Origin: Ochotona curzoniae
Lineage: Eukaryota; Chordata; Mammalia; Lagomorpha; Ochotonidae
Assembly (NCBI RefSeq): GCF_017591425.1
Contig: NW_024464918.1
Location: forward strand, 12,336,001 to 12,400,000
DNA length: 64,000 nt
Reading direction: 5' to 3'
Position 1 is the first letter of the stretch; the number at the start of each line of letters is the position of its first letter. The notes beneath the pieces were generated by a model. That model searched no databases. It was not told where the DNA came from and was given only the letters and a program-made list of their open reading frames with translations. Positions 38,001-51,720 of this stretch are shown here, one piece after another. The position numbers were made by a program, and so were the translations under genes.

Positions 38001-41000
38001 ATTCTGGGCCCTCCTGGCATATGCAAGTACAGGGCAACTGGACATGAGACATATACCTGCTAAGTCATTTTAACTGTGTCTGCATTTGTACATACATACT
38101 GCATAGATTGACTCAGTGTAATATGTAGTGTGAGGCTGGGAGTCAGGTAGTACAGAAGTGTCCTTGATCTGGTCTCATGTCCATGAATCAAACTATGCAG
38201 CTCTCCTGCCTGCTCTCTGACACTTGGTGTCATGATCAGGAAAATATGGGGGCAGGCTTTGATGGCCTCCAGGTTTGTTCCCTAAGTATCGGGGTCCCTC
38301 GTCCCGCGAGCAAGACCCCGATACGGTAAAGATTCTTAAAAAAGTTTATTGGTCAAGACTTCAAGCGTTGTGGCAAAGTGAAAGCAGTTACAGCACTTGT
38401 AAGATTTATTGCAGTAAAGCAAAAGCAGCCTAGCACTAGCTAGCAATAGCCTTGAAGTGATAGCGATAGCTCTAACTCTAGCCTTGAAGTGCGCCTGGGA
38501 GAATCTCCTTTTTTAACTATTTTTCACCCAGACCTTTTTACATTACACAAACCAATCCATACACAGTTCCTCACATCATGTGGTAAGCACACCAATCATG
38601 ACTTAGGTCACGTAGCTTCCCTGCGTGCCTGGCCCAATCCTCAGTAACTTCCCAAAACCTGTTTACCACCTTTGTGCCACGAAACTATGGTCAACAAGTG
38701 CCATCTTTGAGGCGTGGCTCCGCTTTCCACACCTAAGTGTAAATGTCTATAATAAGATTTCATCCCACTCATAAACTCCCCACCTCTGTGCATACTCACA
38801 CCCAGAGGAAGCCAATTTTCTGAAAAATTCCCCCCAAAGTCCCTTTTATAACCTTGTGAACTTATCTCAGAGGTTTAAGGATGACATGTACAAGCTTACC
38901 CAATGTGTTCGGGATGTCAGGCTCTCAAGACACTGTCACCAAGCCACTTCATGCTCATGGCATGAGAAGAGCAGAAATTGCAGTCAGAATCAACTGAAGG
39001 AATCCTTCTCACTTTGTGACCTTGACCATGGTATTTAACTTTTCTGGACATCAGTTTCCTTATCCAAAACAGAGTTAGAGAAGGGGATAATGTTGTAATA
39101 GAAAGACAAGGAGATATAGTGGATGTCCTCAGAACACATGAAATAATTTGTGAAGGGACACTCTCATTACTATTCCAAGAACTAAGTTCAGAACTCCTGG
39201 AGGGGTGTTGGTGAACTGGTAACAGGCACTGGATGGGCACGGAGATTTGTTTAAAAGCGTTTCCAGGAGAGCGTGAATAAGCTGTTAGGAGTCAGGAGAC
39301 CCATCTCTGTTTCTGGCTTTACAATGACTCACTGGTGACTGCAGTCACAGCAGTCTATCTCACTGGTATCAATTAAGTTGGGATTTGTTTAGGACAAGCT
39401 ATACCACTGGGAGCTCCTGTGGTGAAGTTGGCAGTGGCAGAGAATGGAGAATGTCAGCACCCTTCCCAAACTTGATGGGAATAATGAGACCACATGACAT
39501 GGAGGATTCAGCACTGCTTACGGAGCAAAGGAAGGAAATTAAATTCAGATTTGATGCAATTTACCAGCATTCTTTCTGGGAAGTACAGGAGTGCTTCCAA
39601 AGTTCACGGGAAAATTGAATTTTGAAATTCATATGTACAGATAATCTTCAAAACATTCATGGAAAAAATGTTGACCATAAAAAACATATATAACTCTCAA
39701 AAAATTTTTGTAACATGATAAACTTTCAATTTCATTTTGCCACAAACTTTTCTTTTGGACATTGTTGGCTTTGCATGCTGTGAACAAGTGGAGTGTGCGT
39801 TCCTGATGATGCTCCATTGCAGGGTAGCATTCTTGAAGAGTTTTCTAACGAGTGTGTCTGGTCTGGGTTTCCTTCCATGAGTCTCATCTGTAGCAGCAGG
39901 CCTTGGAGGACAGAATAAGGCTTCCAGGGTCATTGTATTCAGCAGTCAGAGAAAACATAGTTGGAGGACATTTTTCTATGCAACTTTCTTTTCTGTTTGT
40001 ATTTTATTTGAAAGACAGAGACAATGACAAATCTTCAGACATGCTCCCGAAGCAGGCAAGTTGCTCGCATGGGTGGTGGGCCCCCAAGTGCTTGAGTCAT
40101 CCCTGACTGTCTCCCAAAGGTGCTCATTAGCAGAAAGCCAGAATTGGGAACAGAAGCAGGCCTTGCACCTAGGCACTTCTGTAGGAAACACAGGCAGCCC
40201 AACAAGCATCTCGACTGCTGAATCAAAGGCCGACCCAATGCTGCTGCGTTGTCTTCCTTTTTTTCACTCTGAGCTTGGGTGTGATTCGCCAAAGTCCCTC
40301 AGTCCTCACCCCTCACCCTGCACAAATCAGTGACAATGCCTTCAGTTGGCCTATTTCAAACCTTAGCTCTCTTCTAAATGTTAACGTGACTGTAAACCCT
40401 GAATGTTGACAGAAGTGATCTTATATGGAAGCTTCATCTAAGAGACTGTTACCTAATCTCCAGAGAGATGAAGCATGGATATGAGAAAAGTTAATTGAGA
40501 AGAGATCACATCAGTATGACAGCAGGGTGACAAGCAAATTGAAGACCAAGAAATTGCCACAACTACCTCCACTCCAGTCACCTCTGGGTTCTTCAAGCTC
40601 TCACCTCCCAGGAGAAGCAAGGGTAGCATCAGATCTCAAGAGTAACAATGACAGGGCCCAGGCAGACGAAATAGCTGCTTAGATCAGTCTGTAGTAGATT
40701 CCTGATGATTTAGTGGCAACTTCTTGAAAGATGTTAAAAATTCTAAGTCTTGTATCAGAGCCAACCTGTGGTGAAAGAAAGAAACAGAAAGGTTGAGAGA
40801 GAGAGAAAAGTTGCCTACACGTCTTGTCTGCTTTTCCATGAAAAATCGAGGAGACTTGGCAAACTGGTCCACCAAGTTAGGCATTTCACAAGGCAGAGAA
40901 GGTACCTCCTAGCAGGTTGGTCAGGGTTTCCCATTATGTGAGGACCATTATCTCACAAGGTCCTCACTTGTGATTTGGCTCTCTTCTCGTATCCACTCCA

Positions 41001-44000
41001 CATGCCTGCTTCCTGGGGACATTCTGAAAACAAGCATATGCTCTTAGGGCTCTAAAGATGGAGTTCATGTGAGCTGGATAAGATGTCATGGACAGCTGGG
41101 CTGACTGTGCTTACTTAAATCTGGATTTTTTTTTTAAAGATTTACTTGTTTTTATTGGAAAGAAAGATATACAGAAAGAATGAGAGACAGAGAGGAAGAT
41201 CTTCTGTCTCATGGTTTACTTCCCAAGCGGCCACAATAGCAGGAGCTGAGCCAATCTGAAGCCAGGAGCCTCTTCTGGGTCTCCCATTCAGGTGCAGGGT
41301 CCCAAGGCTTTGGGCCGTCCTTGACTGCTTTCCCAGGTCACAAGCAGGGAGCTGCATGAGAGGTGGAGCTGGCAGGATTAGAACCGGTGCCGATATGGGA
41401 TCCCTGTGTGTTGAAGGCAAGGACCTTAATCACTATGCTATCATACCAGACCCTGAGCTGAGGTCTATTGGAGCTTGGAAGACTAGAGGGGATTTTTTAA
41501 ATACAAGGTGGGGCTACCATATACCCAGAAGATGCAAATAGACTCCCAAGCTGTATTGGGGGGTTCAAAATGAGAAATGGTGGAAGTGAAAAACAAAAAT
41601 CTATGCTGTGGAAGAATCTGGCTGCCAGGTGAATTGTGCCAGGAACAGAGATCTAGCAAAGGTGTTTTGAGGTCAAGAACATTATGGGGCCTGACACAAT
41701 GGTTCAGCAGCTAAATCTTTACCTTGCATGTGCCAGGATCCCATATGGGCACCAATTTGTGTCCTGGCTACTTTACTTCCCATGCCGGCTCCCTGCTTGT
41801 GGCCTGGGAAAGCAGTTGAGGACGGCCCAAAGCCTTGGGACCCTGCACCCGTGTGGGAGATGCGAAAGCAGCTGCTAGCTCCTGAGTTCAGATTGGTTCA
41901 GCTCTGGCTATTGCAGCCAGTTGGGGAGTAAACCAGTGGATGGAAGATGTTTCTGTCTCTCCTTTCTGTGAATCTACATTTCCAAAAAAATAAATAATGT
42001 AAAAAAAAGAACACCATGAGAACATGTGCTGGTAGGAAGACTGTAAGGGCAACACACACACACATACAAACACATACACCCCAGGTTAGAAAGAAAGGAG
42101 GTGAGTGGCAGCAACATTGATTTTCAGCAGGTGTGGGGACTCTGGCCCACAGCTGGATAAGGTCCATGAAATTGTTGAGTCTGGGCCTGCCAAGTCAACT
42201 GCAGGTGAGAATCAAAATTTCATTAAATCTGTAGCAGACTTCATGTTTAGGTTTATAAGTTTGTGTGCCCCACAAAGAATGTCATAAATATCCAAATGGC
42301 CTTCGGCCCAGGTAAACATCCCCATCACTGCTTTGGAGGCTGATGGAGTATCAGCTAGATGCCAGCTGGAGTGTGTGAACGTGACTAGCAATAGCAGAAG
42401 TGAGCAGAGGGAGGGAGTTTGTGGGAGGGAAGAGCTGCTTATACACACCTTAGGGTCAAGCAACAAGAATTACTCAAACAAAAGTTGATCGTGAATAGGC
42501 CTGTGCATGAAACCTCGTGGATGTAAGACTGCAGTGAAGAAGGGGCCATCCCATGCCAGACATGCAGACAGTGCTGGCAGGGCCTTCCTTTATCATCCAT
42601 TCAGACTCTCATTCAGCCCTTTATTTTTCAGGAAAAAGACGTGACTCCAGATAAACACTTACTCAGCAAGGTGCGAGATGCTGCCCTCTGGCTGGAGACC
42701 TTGTCCGACCGCAGACCTGCGCAGCCTTCCTTCGTGAGCACCTCCTCCATTGCTGACTTCTTCCTTGCCCTCACTATCTGCAACTCCGTCATGGTGTCCA
42801 CGACCACGGAGCCCAGGCAGAGGGTAAGGATCAATGATGATTTAGTGGGGAGAGAGGTGTGGTTTAAAGAAAAAGAGAAGGCAGCATAGGGGTGAGGGGA
42901 GAAGCCTGACTGGGGAGAGATGACATCTGTGCCCCAGCCACAGTGTTACCGCTGTATCGCTCTGAGATCTGGAGCACGTCTCCTGTGCTTTCTAGAGCTG
43001 TGCTCTATTAGCAACGTCCTTGGATTTAGGAAGAGAAGAAATGGTGTCGCTGAAAGCTTGAGAATCCTCTCTGTATGATTCTGTGCTAGCGCCAAACAGT
43101 GCCGTACCCGTCTCTTCTCTAGGGGATAAAGAATAATTAACATGATGTGTGATGTTCTTCCCAGGAAAGTAATGCAGTCCAATGGTCATTACGTAAAGTT
43201 ACACTTTGAAATCTGTTCAGGGGAGATTTATCTTCAATTACCCAGACTCTGAGTTAAGCTCCCTTGTGAGTCATTGATGAGAATAATTAGGTGGTATAAC
43301 TTGTGGCTGCAAAACCTATGGAAAAGTTTGCTAAATACTAAATCAAAACCTTCCTTTCATTATTCCCAAATTCAAGCCACCCTGAAAAGTCACTTGAGCC
43401 ACTGCAAAGTCAGCAAGGTATCCGAAGTTTTCAGGAAGAATCAAGAGGCAGGAGAAATATATGACAAATTATTTTTGAGTGACAGGGAAGTACCATGTGG
43501 GAAGGACAGCATCCAGCTGGGGATTTGCAAGCACGCAAGGGGACTGTGGCTGGCTAATGGGTCAACAGCCTAGACACTAGAATCAGGCCGACCCAGACCT
43601 GAATCCCAGTTCTTCTGCCTACATAGTAAGTCATCATGGCTCATTTTTTTTAGCCATCATACCCCAGGTTCCTCATTGAGAAATCAGGATGGTAATAACA
43701 TGCCATATGCTTGCTGGGAGGAAAAAAATGAGATACTATGCACAAAGCTAAAGCAAATAGTCATAGTAGGGTTTGGGAAAGGATAACTCTTACTGTGATG
43801 TCTGACCTTGATTTGTTTGTTTGTTTTTGTCTGCTTTTTGTTTGTTCATTTTTTGCCTTTGCTCATGGTCAAAGAGGGATGAGGCAAAGGTAAGGGATAA
43901 TGAAAACAGAGTGTCAGCCAGAGGAAAACTCTGAGCTTAGTCCGTCACTGTGTGAGTAGGTAAACTGAGGCCTGTGGAGGACAGACTTCCTCCATTGCTA

Positions 44001-47000
44001 CAGGAGTCCCCAAGAATCCACTCACTACAAAATCCCATTCCTATTGTGCTTAGGATAGCTTGACATTATTTCCTACCTTGGAAGTCACGCTTTGCCTTCC
44101 TGCCTTCACCACTAGGTCACAATTGCTCCCTCAAGCAAGTCTCTGGGCATGTCCCTGGAGAAAATTCAGCAACTGTTCCAGAGACTGAAGCTGTTGAGCC
44201 TCAGCCAGTCCTTCTCATCCACCGCACCCTCCGACACAGACCTGGGGGAGAGTTTGGGAGCCAACGTGCCCACCACAGACTCAGATGAGAGAGACGATGC
44301 ATCTGTGTGCAATGGAGGTTACTCCACTGATGGCGGCTACAGGAGCAGCACCTGGGAACACAGTGACAATCTGGGGTCCGGGTCAGCCACCTCAATGGAG
44401 GAGATGTCGGAGGCACCGGCTCTAGGCCTGGCCAAGCCCGAGTTATGTTACGAGGCAGAGAGCCCTGACGAGGCAGCCCTCGTGCACGCTGCCTGTGCCT
44501 ACAGCTTCACCCTGGTGTCTCGGACACCTGAGCAGGTGACCGTGCGTCTGCCCCAGGGTACCTGCCTTACTTTTGACATCCTCTGCACTCTGGGCTTCGA
44601 CTCAGTCAGGAAGCGAATGTCTGTGGTGGTGAGGAACCCATTAAGCAAAGAGATTGTTGTGTACACGAAGGGCGCTGACTCGGTCATCATGGACCTGCTG
44701 GAAGACCCGGCCCGTGGTGAGTGCTGTATCACACCAGAACTCCAAGAATAGGGGAGGGGGCTGCATGGTGGAGGAGGCAAACAGATGGTAGTGAGGAGCT
44801 CCCATGCAGCAGTTACCAACTGAAGCACAGGTTCCCAAGAGGCTCCCCACAAAGATGCTCAGAAAATGCTCTATTGGACAGCTCCTTGACCTGGAGGACC
44901 ACAGAGCCCATGAGCACATTGAAGATACTGTGGTGTGTTGTAATTGCGAAACCTCTTTAACTGTCTTTATCCCAGTTTCCAAAATGCATTTTTTTTCTTG
45001 CACCAGAACATCAACTAACACCCCCTGGAGTACAGCACAGTCCTAACTCCTCAGAGTGGTGCAAATCCAACTCATGCTAGCCAGAGAAGTGACTCAGGAG
45101 AGAGGAGATGGCAATCCATTGTCAAATTCCTGGCCCATGTATCCGAGATCCCAATTCAGAGTTTGCTTCTTGTTGCCAGAATTCTGTGCTGGGCTCAGTG
45201 CCCTCTGGGAAGCCTCAGGTGTCCCTCTTTATCATCCTTTCCCTCTGCCTCCCCCAGACAGATTTTTCATACACTTCGCAGCAAGCCAGAAAAATGTCCC
45301 CGAGTCCCTACATATCAATGTCCAATTTTGGAGCAGCCTGAATTAGTGTGCAGTCGCATCCCGACTGCTAACAAGGAGAAGACAGTTCTGGGGCTATGAT
45401 TCTCCCAGGATAGCAAAGCCCAGCCAAGCTTTCGAATTGCCAGGCAGCCCTGTGCCTCCTGCATTATCAGCGATGGATCAGGGCCAAGAGGTTCATGGGG
45501 ATTGATTAGTGTTTAGAATGAGAAAGGAGCTAATTACTTCTCTTCAATCCCAGACTCTGGCAGACAAGTGAATCCCTATTTCTGAGTCAAGGGAGATGCG
45601 GTACTCCACCCCCTTCCCCACCCCCGCATTAGAGATGCTGCCCCCTCAAAAAAAGTACACCATATGCCTACACAATGCAAATGTAAGAGTTGAGAAGCAC
45701 AACTTTGAAAGGGAAAGAAAAAAATAAGTTCATGTTTAATATATGTATGGTATTGGAATATGCAATTTGACTCTGGGGTTCCTGGCAGCCCAAGTACAAA
45801 TGTCAACTCAAAGGCTCACAAATGGAAAACAAAAGGATTTAAGCTGAGAAACCAGTGTCTTTGAAAAGCAAGTGTTGTAAACAGGGCAGCATGCAGAGAC
45901 TGTGCCTTAGGCACTGGCAAAACCAAAGGAACTGAACGAAGAGAAAATGATCTCTGAATTTTTGTATTATTACAGCCTTAAAGCAGTATCATGGATAAAA
46001 TTGGAGGTTTGCTAGAAATTGTTAGACTTTTCCCGCTGTCAAGAATTGCATTTTGGGGCTGGCATTGCAGTATAGCTCATGAAGCTGCCACCTGTGATGC
46101 CAGTATCCCAGATGAGCACTGGTTTGAATCCTGGCTGCTCTGCCTGCGAGTCAGCCTGGGAAAGCAACGGAAGATAGCCCAGAGAGGGCTCCTGCCAGCT
46201 TTGTGGGAGACCCGAATGGAATTCTACTCTTCGGCTTTGGCATGGGCAAGTCCTGGCTGTTGCAGCCATTGCAGGAGTGAGTCAGCATATGGTTTACTCT
46301 CTCTGTCTCTCCCTATGTACCTGTCTCCCTTTTATCCTGCTTGTGAAATAAATCCTTTAAGACCTATTTTACCTTTTGCATTACATGCAAGGATTGCATT
46401 ATTCTTTTCACTACTTAGGATCTCTAAAAATCCTTTATTAACTTGAAAGACAGAGTGAACCTAAGGCAGAGATGCAAGAGCTCCTGCCTGCTGCTGGTTT
46501 ATTCATCAACTACGTGCAACAGCCAGGCCAAAACCAGAAGCCATAAAGCCAATCCTAGTCTCCCATGTGGGTGTCAGGGACTTAACTACCTGAACTATCA
46601 CCTGCTATCACCCAGGGTGTGTATTAGCAGGAAGCTGCCATCAAGAGTAAGAGCCAGGGATTGAACCCAGGCCTGCGTTGAACCAGATATGTGATGCCTC
46701 AATCACTACGCCAAATGCTGTCTCTCAGAAAATCTTGATATCCTCCCAGAAAAGAAAGATGCTGAAGTCTTTCTGAAGTTCAGCTTTATAAGAAGTCTTT
46801 GCAGAAAATGCTTAAGAAAACTGCACTGAATTTTTTAGTGTGCTAAAATGAATTTATCTTTCAGTTTCATTTTTTTCATGAGCTCCTTGAAGTATGCTTG
46901 CTTAAAGTGCTTCCGTTGAGAAGCGATGTCTGACAGCTTAGATACAGGAAGCGATGATGGCATCAATCCTGCCACACACCAGCTAACCCAGACTTAAAAA

Positions 47001-50000
47001 TTCCTATTATCTGATAGATAAAAGTACTATCATTTCAAGAGAAGATGACATAGTATTTTGGAAAGAAATTTAATATGGAGACCTTCACAAAGGGGATTAT
47101 GAAAGTTAGAATGAAATATTTTTCTCACTATTTGTATAGAAAAATGCAAAAAAATTATTTTCCTAATACAATGTCTTTTAAAGCAAGCCTAACTCAACAG
47201 ACAATACAGCGAAGAACGTTGCTCATGGGATCCATCCTTGTCTTGTGGCTTAGCTTGATACCAGAATGCAAGTGGATGACAGGGAGAAGGATAGAGTCTC
47301 CAAGTAGGAGGGTAGCTTTCAAAGGCAGGCTAAGTTGGCCTTGCACAAAACACCTGAGGCGACAATAACAGGCTCCAGATTCAGCAGGGCCCTGAACATC
47401 TCCAATTTCCCTGTGGGATTCTGACGCAGGCAGTTGGTGGGGCACAATACCCAAACCAGCTCCCCGCCTTACATAGTATGTTTCTCAGGTAGGATTCTCA
47501 TCAGAGGCAGATGGAAGACAGTTTGAAATTTCCTGGAGTTATCATCTTCCAGGACAGGCTGACAGTCAGGAGAGCTGTAAGGGGAGGCCTGCTTGAAAGC
47601 ATCCACAGTCAAGGGGAAATGGGGATCGCTGGGCATGTGTACCTGGCCTCATGGGCAACAACGACTGTTTGGCAGGGAGTGACGTTGATGTGGAAAATAA
47701 GCTGAAGAAGATCCGAGCCCGGACCCAAAGGCATCTAGATCTGTATGCAAGAGATGGCCTGCGCACACTGTGCATTGCCAAAAAGGTAAGCACAAGTCCC
47801 CCGAAAGTGCTCAGGGTCACTCCCCGCCACACCCTGCCAAGAACAGAACAGCTTCTTCCTTGATTTTAGGTTTTCTAAGCCCTTCATTGTTGGTTATGTT
47901 GATATTATCAAGATTGGTCTGTGCTGATTCACCACGAAAACCCATGCTGTAGACACTTGACCTGGGACAGAAATGTGAACAGCAAGGTCCCATGTCAGTA
48001 TGGTTTGTGATTGCCTGTTTTCATCGTACACGTAATCCACAGCTCATGAACTAATGATGTAAATTTGTCTTCAAAGTAGTCTTTTCCATGTTAAGTTTTC
48101 TGCCTAGAATTAAATGGGAGAGGGAAGATTTTGCAGTTCACATCATCCTGTAGATTTCTGGTTTCCTTTGAAAATGTTGTGAACTGAGTCCGTGTTCTTG
48201 AATGGCAGGCATCAAACCTAATGAGGTAGTTCCTGACACGTTGGAAGTGGGAGACATTCGGCTCCATCGTGCAGTGGACTGTCATCCCTCCAGCTCCCTA
48301 TGCCATTACCTGTGGCTCAGCCGTAGCCATGTGGACTGCCCACATGGTCTACATGTGTTGATCTTTGCACCCCTACAAGAAGTATAGGAAGGCACTGAAG
48401 AACCTAGGAATGGTGCTTTGACAGGCATATGTTTCTAGATACCTAAAAGATTCCCCGGGTCCCTTTATCACTTTTATAGTGCTCACTGAAGCTTAGCAAT
48501 CAATCATATCACTTTAAAGCCAGACCCACCTGAGGACTGTCCCAACTGCACCTCTTTTATATGTGTGACCTAGAGCAAGCTTCTTCATGTGAGCTTAACC
48601 ATGTTATGGTTGAAGTGGTGCTAATGTGAAGCTGACTTTTGGCCTAGCAGTTAAAATACCAATTGGGATGCTCCTATCCCACAGCAAAGTGCCCGTGTTT
48701 TGATTCCAGGTCAGTGTTTCATTCCTGCCTGTTGATATGAGCTGTTGGCTCTTCCGTCACTCATGGGTAGGTAGGCATTAAATGCCTGGCATCCAGCTTC
48801 ATCGCAGCCCAGCCCACTGCTGCCTGTTACAGAATTTTGACGAGTGAATCAGAGGATGGGAGCAGGCTTTATCTCTGTCTCTTAATTAAGGATGTTGAGT
48901 AAAATGTCAGTTTTTTTCCAAGAAGCAGGATGGGGCGAGCTAATGCTGCCTACCTCATACAGTTTTACAGAAATGGAAGTTAACTAAGATAGCCCATATC
49001 AAGGTCTCGGGACGTGTTGAGAGCTTACTCTGCCCGATGATGATGTCCTCAGCACCTGCTATTTTCCACTGAAGTTATCTGTGGATATTTTCCTTCCGCT
49101 AAAAGAATGTGCTTTGCTCCAAAGCAAAAGGCCTCCCTGTGCCCCTACAGGGCTGTGCAGAGAACTCCAGAACTAGGAGACACTTCTGACAACAGAGTCT
49201 TTCAACAGAGGAGCCTAAAAGTGCTGTGAGGTTCCAAGGGAGGAAGAGATGGTCTCTAGTTGGTTTTTGCCAATTAGTGGGCACCTCCAAGTGCCTGATA
49301 CCAGGCCAGGGGAGTGTTCCTTAGTGAATTCAAGATGTGGCTACTGCTTTCTTTTCTGGCTTCCTTCCCAACCCCTCTCGGCTTTGCGCCCCATCGTTGT
49401 CTCAAGTCATGTGGTCAATTCCAGTTTCATTATGTGGCAGAGATTTGTATATGCTTCTCCTCATCGTGGACATCCTAGCTTATGTGTCATCTTGTCATTT
49501 GTCTGCATACCAAAAAGCAAGCGGCATGTCTCCAAATTATTTCCTTACTGTGCTGTTGTACCCCATGACCTTTTCATTTTCAGCAAAGCTCTCCTTGAAA
49601 TCATTTACTGAAACAATATTTCTTGCTTCTGAATATGCAGGAATATTGTCTATCTTTGTCATTTCTAGTGTGTTAAGTCTACATGGGGCTCAACAGATAT
49701 TTGGTGATAATGAAACAAGGATAAAAACCTCATGGGTTTATGCATTTTAAGAGGAAACATTGAAGAGGCTAGCACTGTGGCTCAGTGTGTTAAGCCAGCA
49801 CCCGCAAAGCTAATATGCCCTTTGAGAGTTTGCGAAACTCTGGCTGTTCTACTTTTGATCCAGCTCCCTGCTAATATTCCTGGGAAAGCAGAGAAATATA
49901 GCCCAAATGTGTGGGCCCCTGCCTCCCATGCAGAAGACCTTGATGAGGCTTTCTCAGTTTGTGTTCTGGTCCAGCCCTAGCTGTTGCCACAGTCTAAGGA

Positions 50001-50028
50001 GTAAACCAACAGATGAGAGATCTCTCTT

Positions 50029-50075
<47 letters not shown>

Positions 50076-51641
50076 ATTCCTTCTTCTGTCCCTATGAGTC
50101 TGCCTTTCAAGCACATGCAAATTAGAAAAGAAACATTAAAAATATAGGAAAAGCCTCATTTAATTCCTTAGTGAAGTGCAAACACTAACAGGTGAAGGAG
50201 TAGGTAGGACAGCGTTTGCTGACCTACTCCACGTTACTAATCAACTTCTTCCTGTCCTGTAGGTCATAAGTGAAGAGGAGTTCCAGAGATGGGCCAGTTT
50301 TCGACAGGAGGCTGAGGCCGCCCTTGACAACCGAGAAGAACTTCTAATGGAGACAGCACAGCATTTGGAGAATCAACTCACCTTACTCGGTAGCTAAAAA
50401 TAAGGCATCATTACACACAAAAAGGGAGTGCTGCATGTTGGAAGGGAATTCTTGGCCCTGAATCTGAGGCTGCTAACAAATATGTCTCAATTAGCAGCCT
50501 TCCCTGGGTGTCCTTCCCGGTATTTGGCATAAATGGGCAATGCCTATTTTGAATCCAAGGTTTCTGAGGATGCTCTGAGGGCATTCTTGTATTCCTTGCT
50601 GGAGTAAGCCTGGGAGTGTGGCTCCCTCTCACTTAGCACATGTCTGCAGGCATCCAAATCCTTAGTGAGCACCTGCTGTGTGTCACGTAGCATATTGGGA
50701 GCAAGAGCCATAAATGTGATTTTCCAAGAATTCCAAAGCTAGTGAGGAGATGGAGGATTGATTTCTACCAAGTGTGATGAAAGTAGGATGAAAGGGCAAA
50801 GGAGTTACTAATTACCCGACGTGAGGATGGCCTAGGAGAGGGAAGGTGGAGCAGGCAGGGTCTTGCAGGTAGAGGGCAGGGCCCACATGAAGGTGCAGAG
50901 GTGAAGATTCCAGGGCGGCTGCAGTCACAGAGTTCTGCCGAGGCTGGATCAGGTTGTCGGGAGAAACAATGGGAGATGACACAAGTCAGCAGGCATCGGA
51001 TTTGGCAAGGCCATGTCAATCACACGGTAACCTTTGGGAGAGTACAAGAAGGTAGAAGCAGAGGCCAGTTTCTGTTTTACTCTGGCTGCTACTGTGTGCG
51101 AGGAAGAGTGATGAGTTGGGGAGAAATGAGAGGCACAAAGACTTGGAACGAGACAGGGTGTATTTCTGTTGCAGGAAAAGCAGTGCTGAGGAGTAGTGGG
51201 AGGGAGGTTTATTAGGATCAGTACAGCTCGCATCTCGGAGAATGATCTAGGTATGCCAATGTTCCTGCAGCGTGGACTGGCCGCATGGCAACAACCTTCC
51301 CTTCACCTTGGGAATGAAAGCCAAGGTCTCATCCTGTTGTGATCCTGCACCCATCCCTCACACATTGCTTGCTCCCCTGAGTCTTGGCTTCTCTTCTCAA
51401 CAAATCAAACCCTTTAGACTGCCCAGCCAGGCAAGATGGCCCAAACATAAGGACTCAGGCTGTTAGAAGGTGGCAGTGCCTTTGCCATGTACAAGGTGGC
51501 AATGTGATTTATTGAGTGTGTGACTGGCAACATGAGAACAGCATCTTGTTGCTCACCTTCTCCTGCCTTTGCTTGCTGCCCTGTAAGAGTCCCTTTAAAA
51601 TTGGACCTGCTAAGTCATTTTAAATACCACTCCTCCCACTG

Positions 51642-51720
<79 letters not shown>

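Larger units (their letters stand above)
31902..42631 (+). other. Intron of 10.7 kb between linker exon 31663 and exon 42632
   Basis: It holds old CSINEs (about 32860-33105 and 40000-40225), MIRs, an L2 (about 36630-37045), a solo ERV LTR (38287-38731), a probable mariner-type element (about 39585-39755), and an opposing CSINE pair (41128-41453 and 41687-42007). About 34500-36600 and 42010-42600 show no feature I can name. Confidence 0.87.
44717..47675 (+). other. Intron of 3.0 kb
   Basis: It holds CSINEs in opposite orientation (about 46055-46360 sense and about 46435-46725 antisense) and a probable mariner-type fragment (about 46830-46905). 44720-46050 shows no recognisable feature beyond unique-looking intron sequence. 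Confidence 0.87.
47786..50262 (+). other. Intron of 2.5 kb
   Basis: It holds old CSINEs (about 48630-48895 and 49767-50140), a CT microsatellite inside the second one, and unique-looking sequence at 47790-48520 and 48900-49760 with no feature I can name. Confidence 0.87.

Noticed and set aside
38287..38731. Possible full endogenous provirus
   Set aside because: Only one LTR was found and the sequences on both sides are ordinary intron beyond the 6-bp duplication; no retroviral gene remains.
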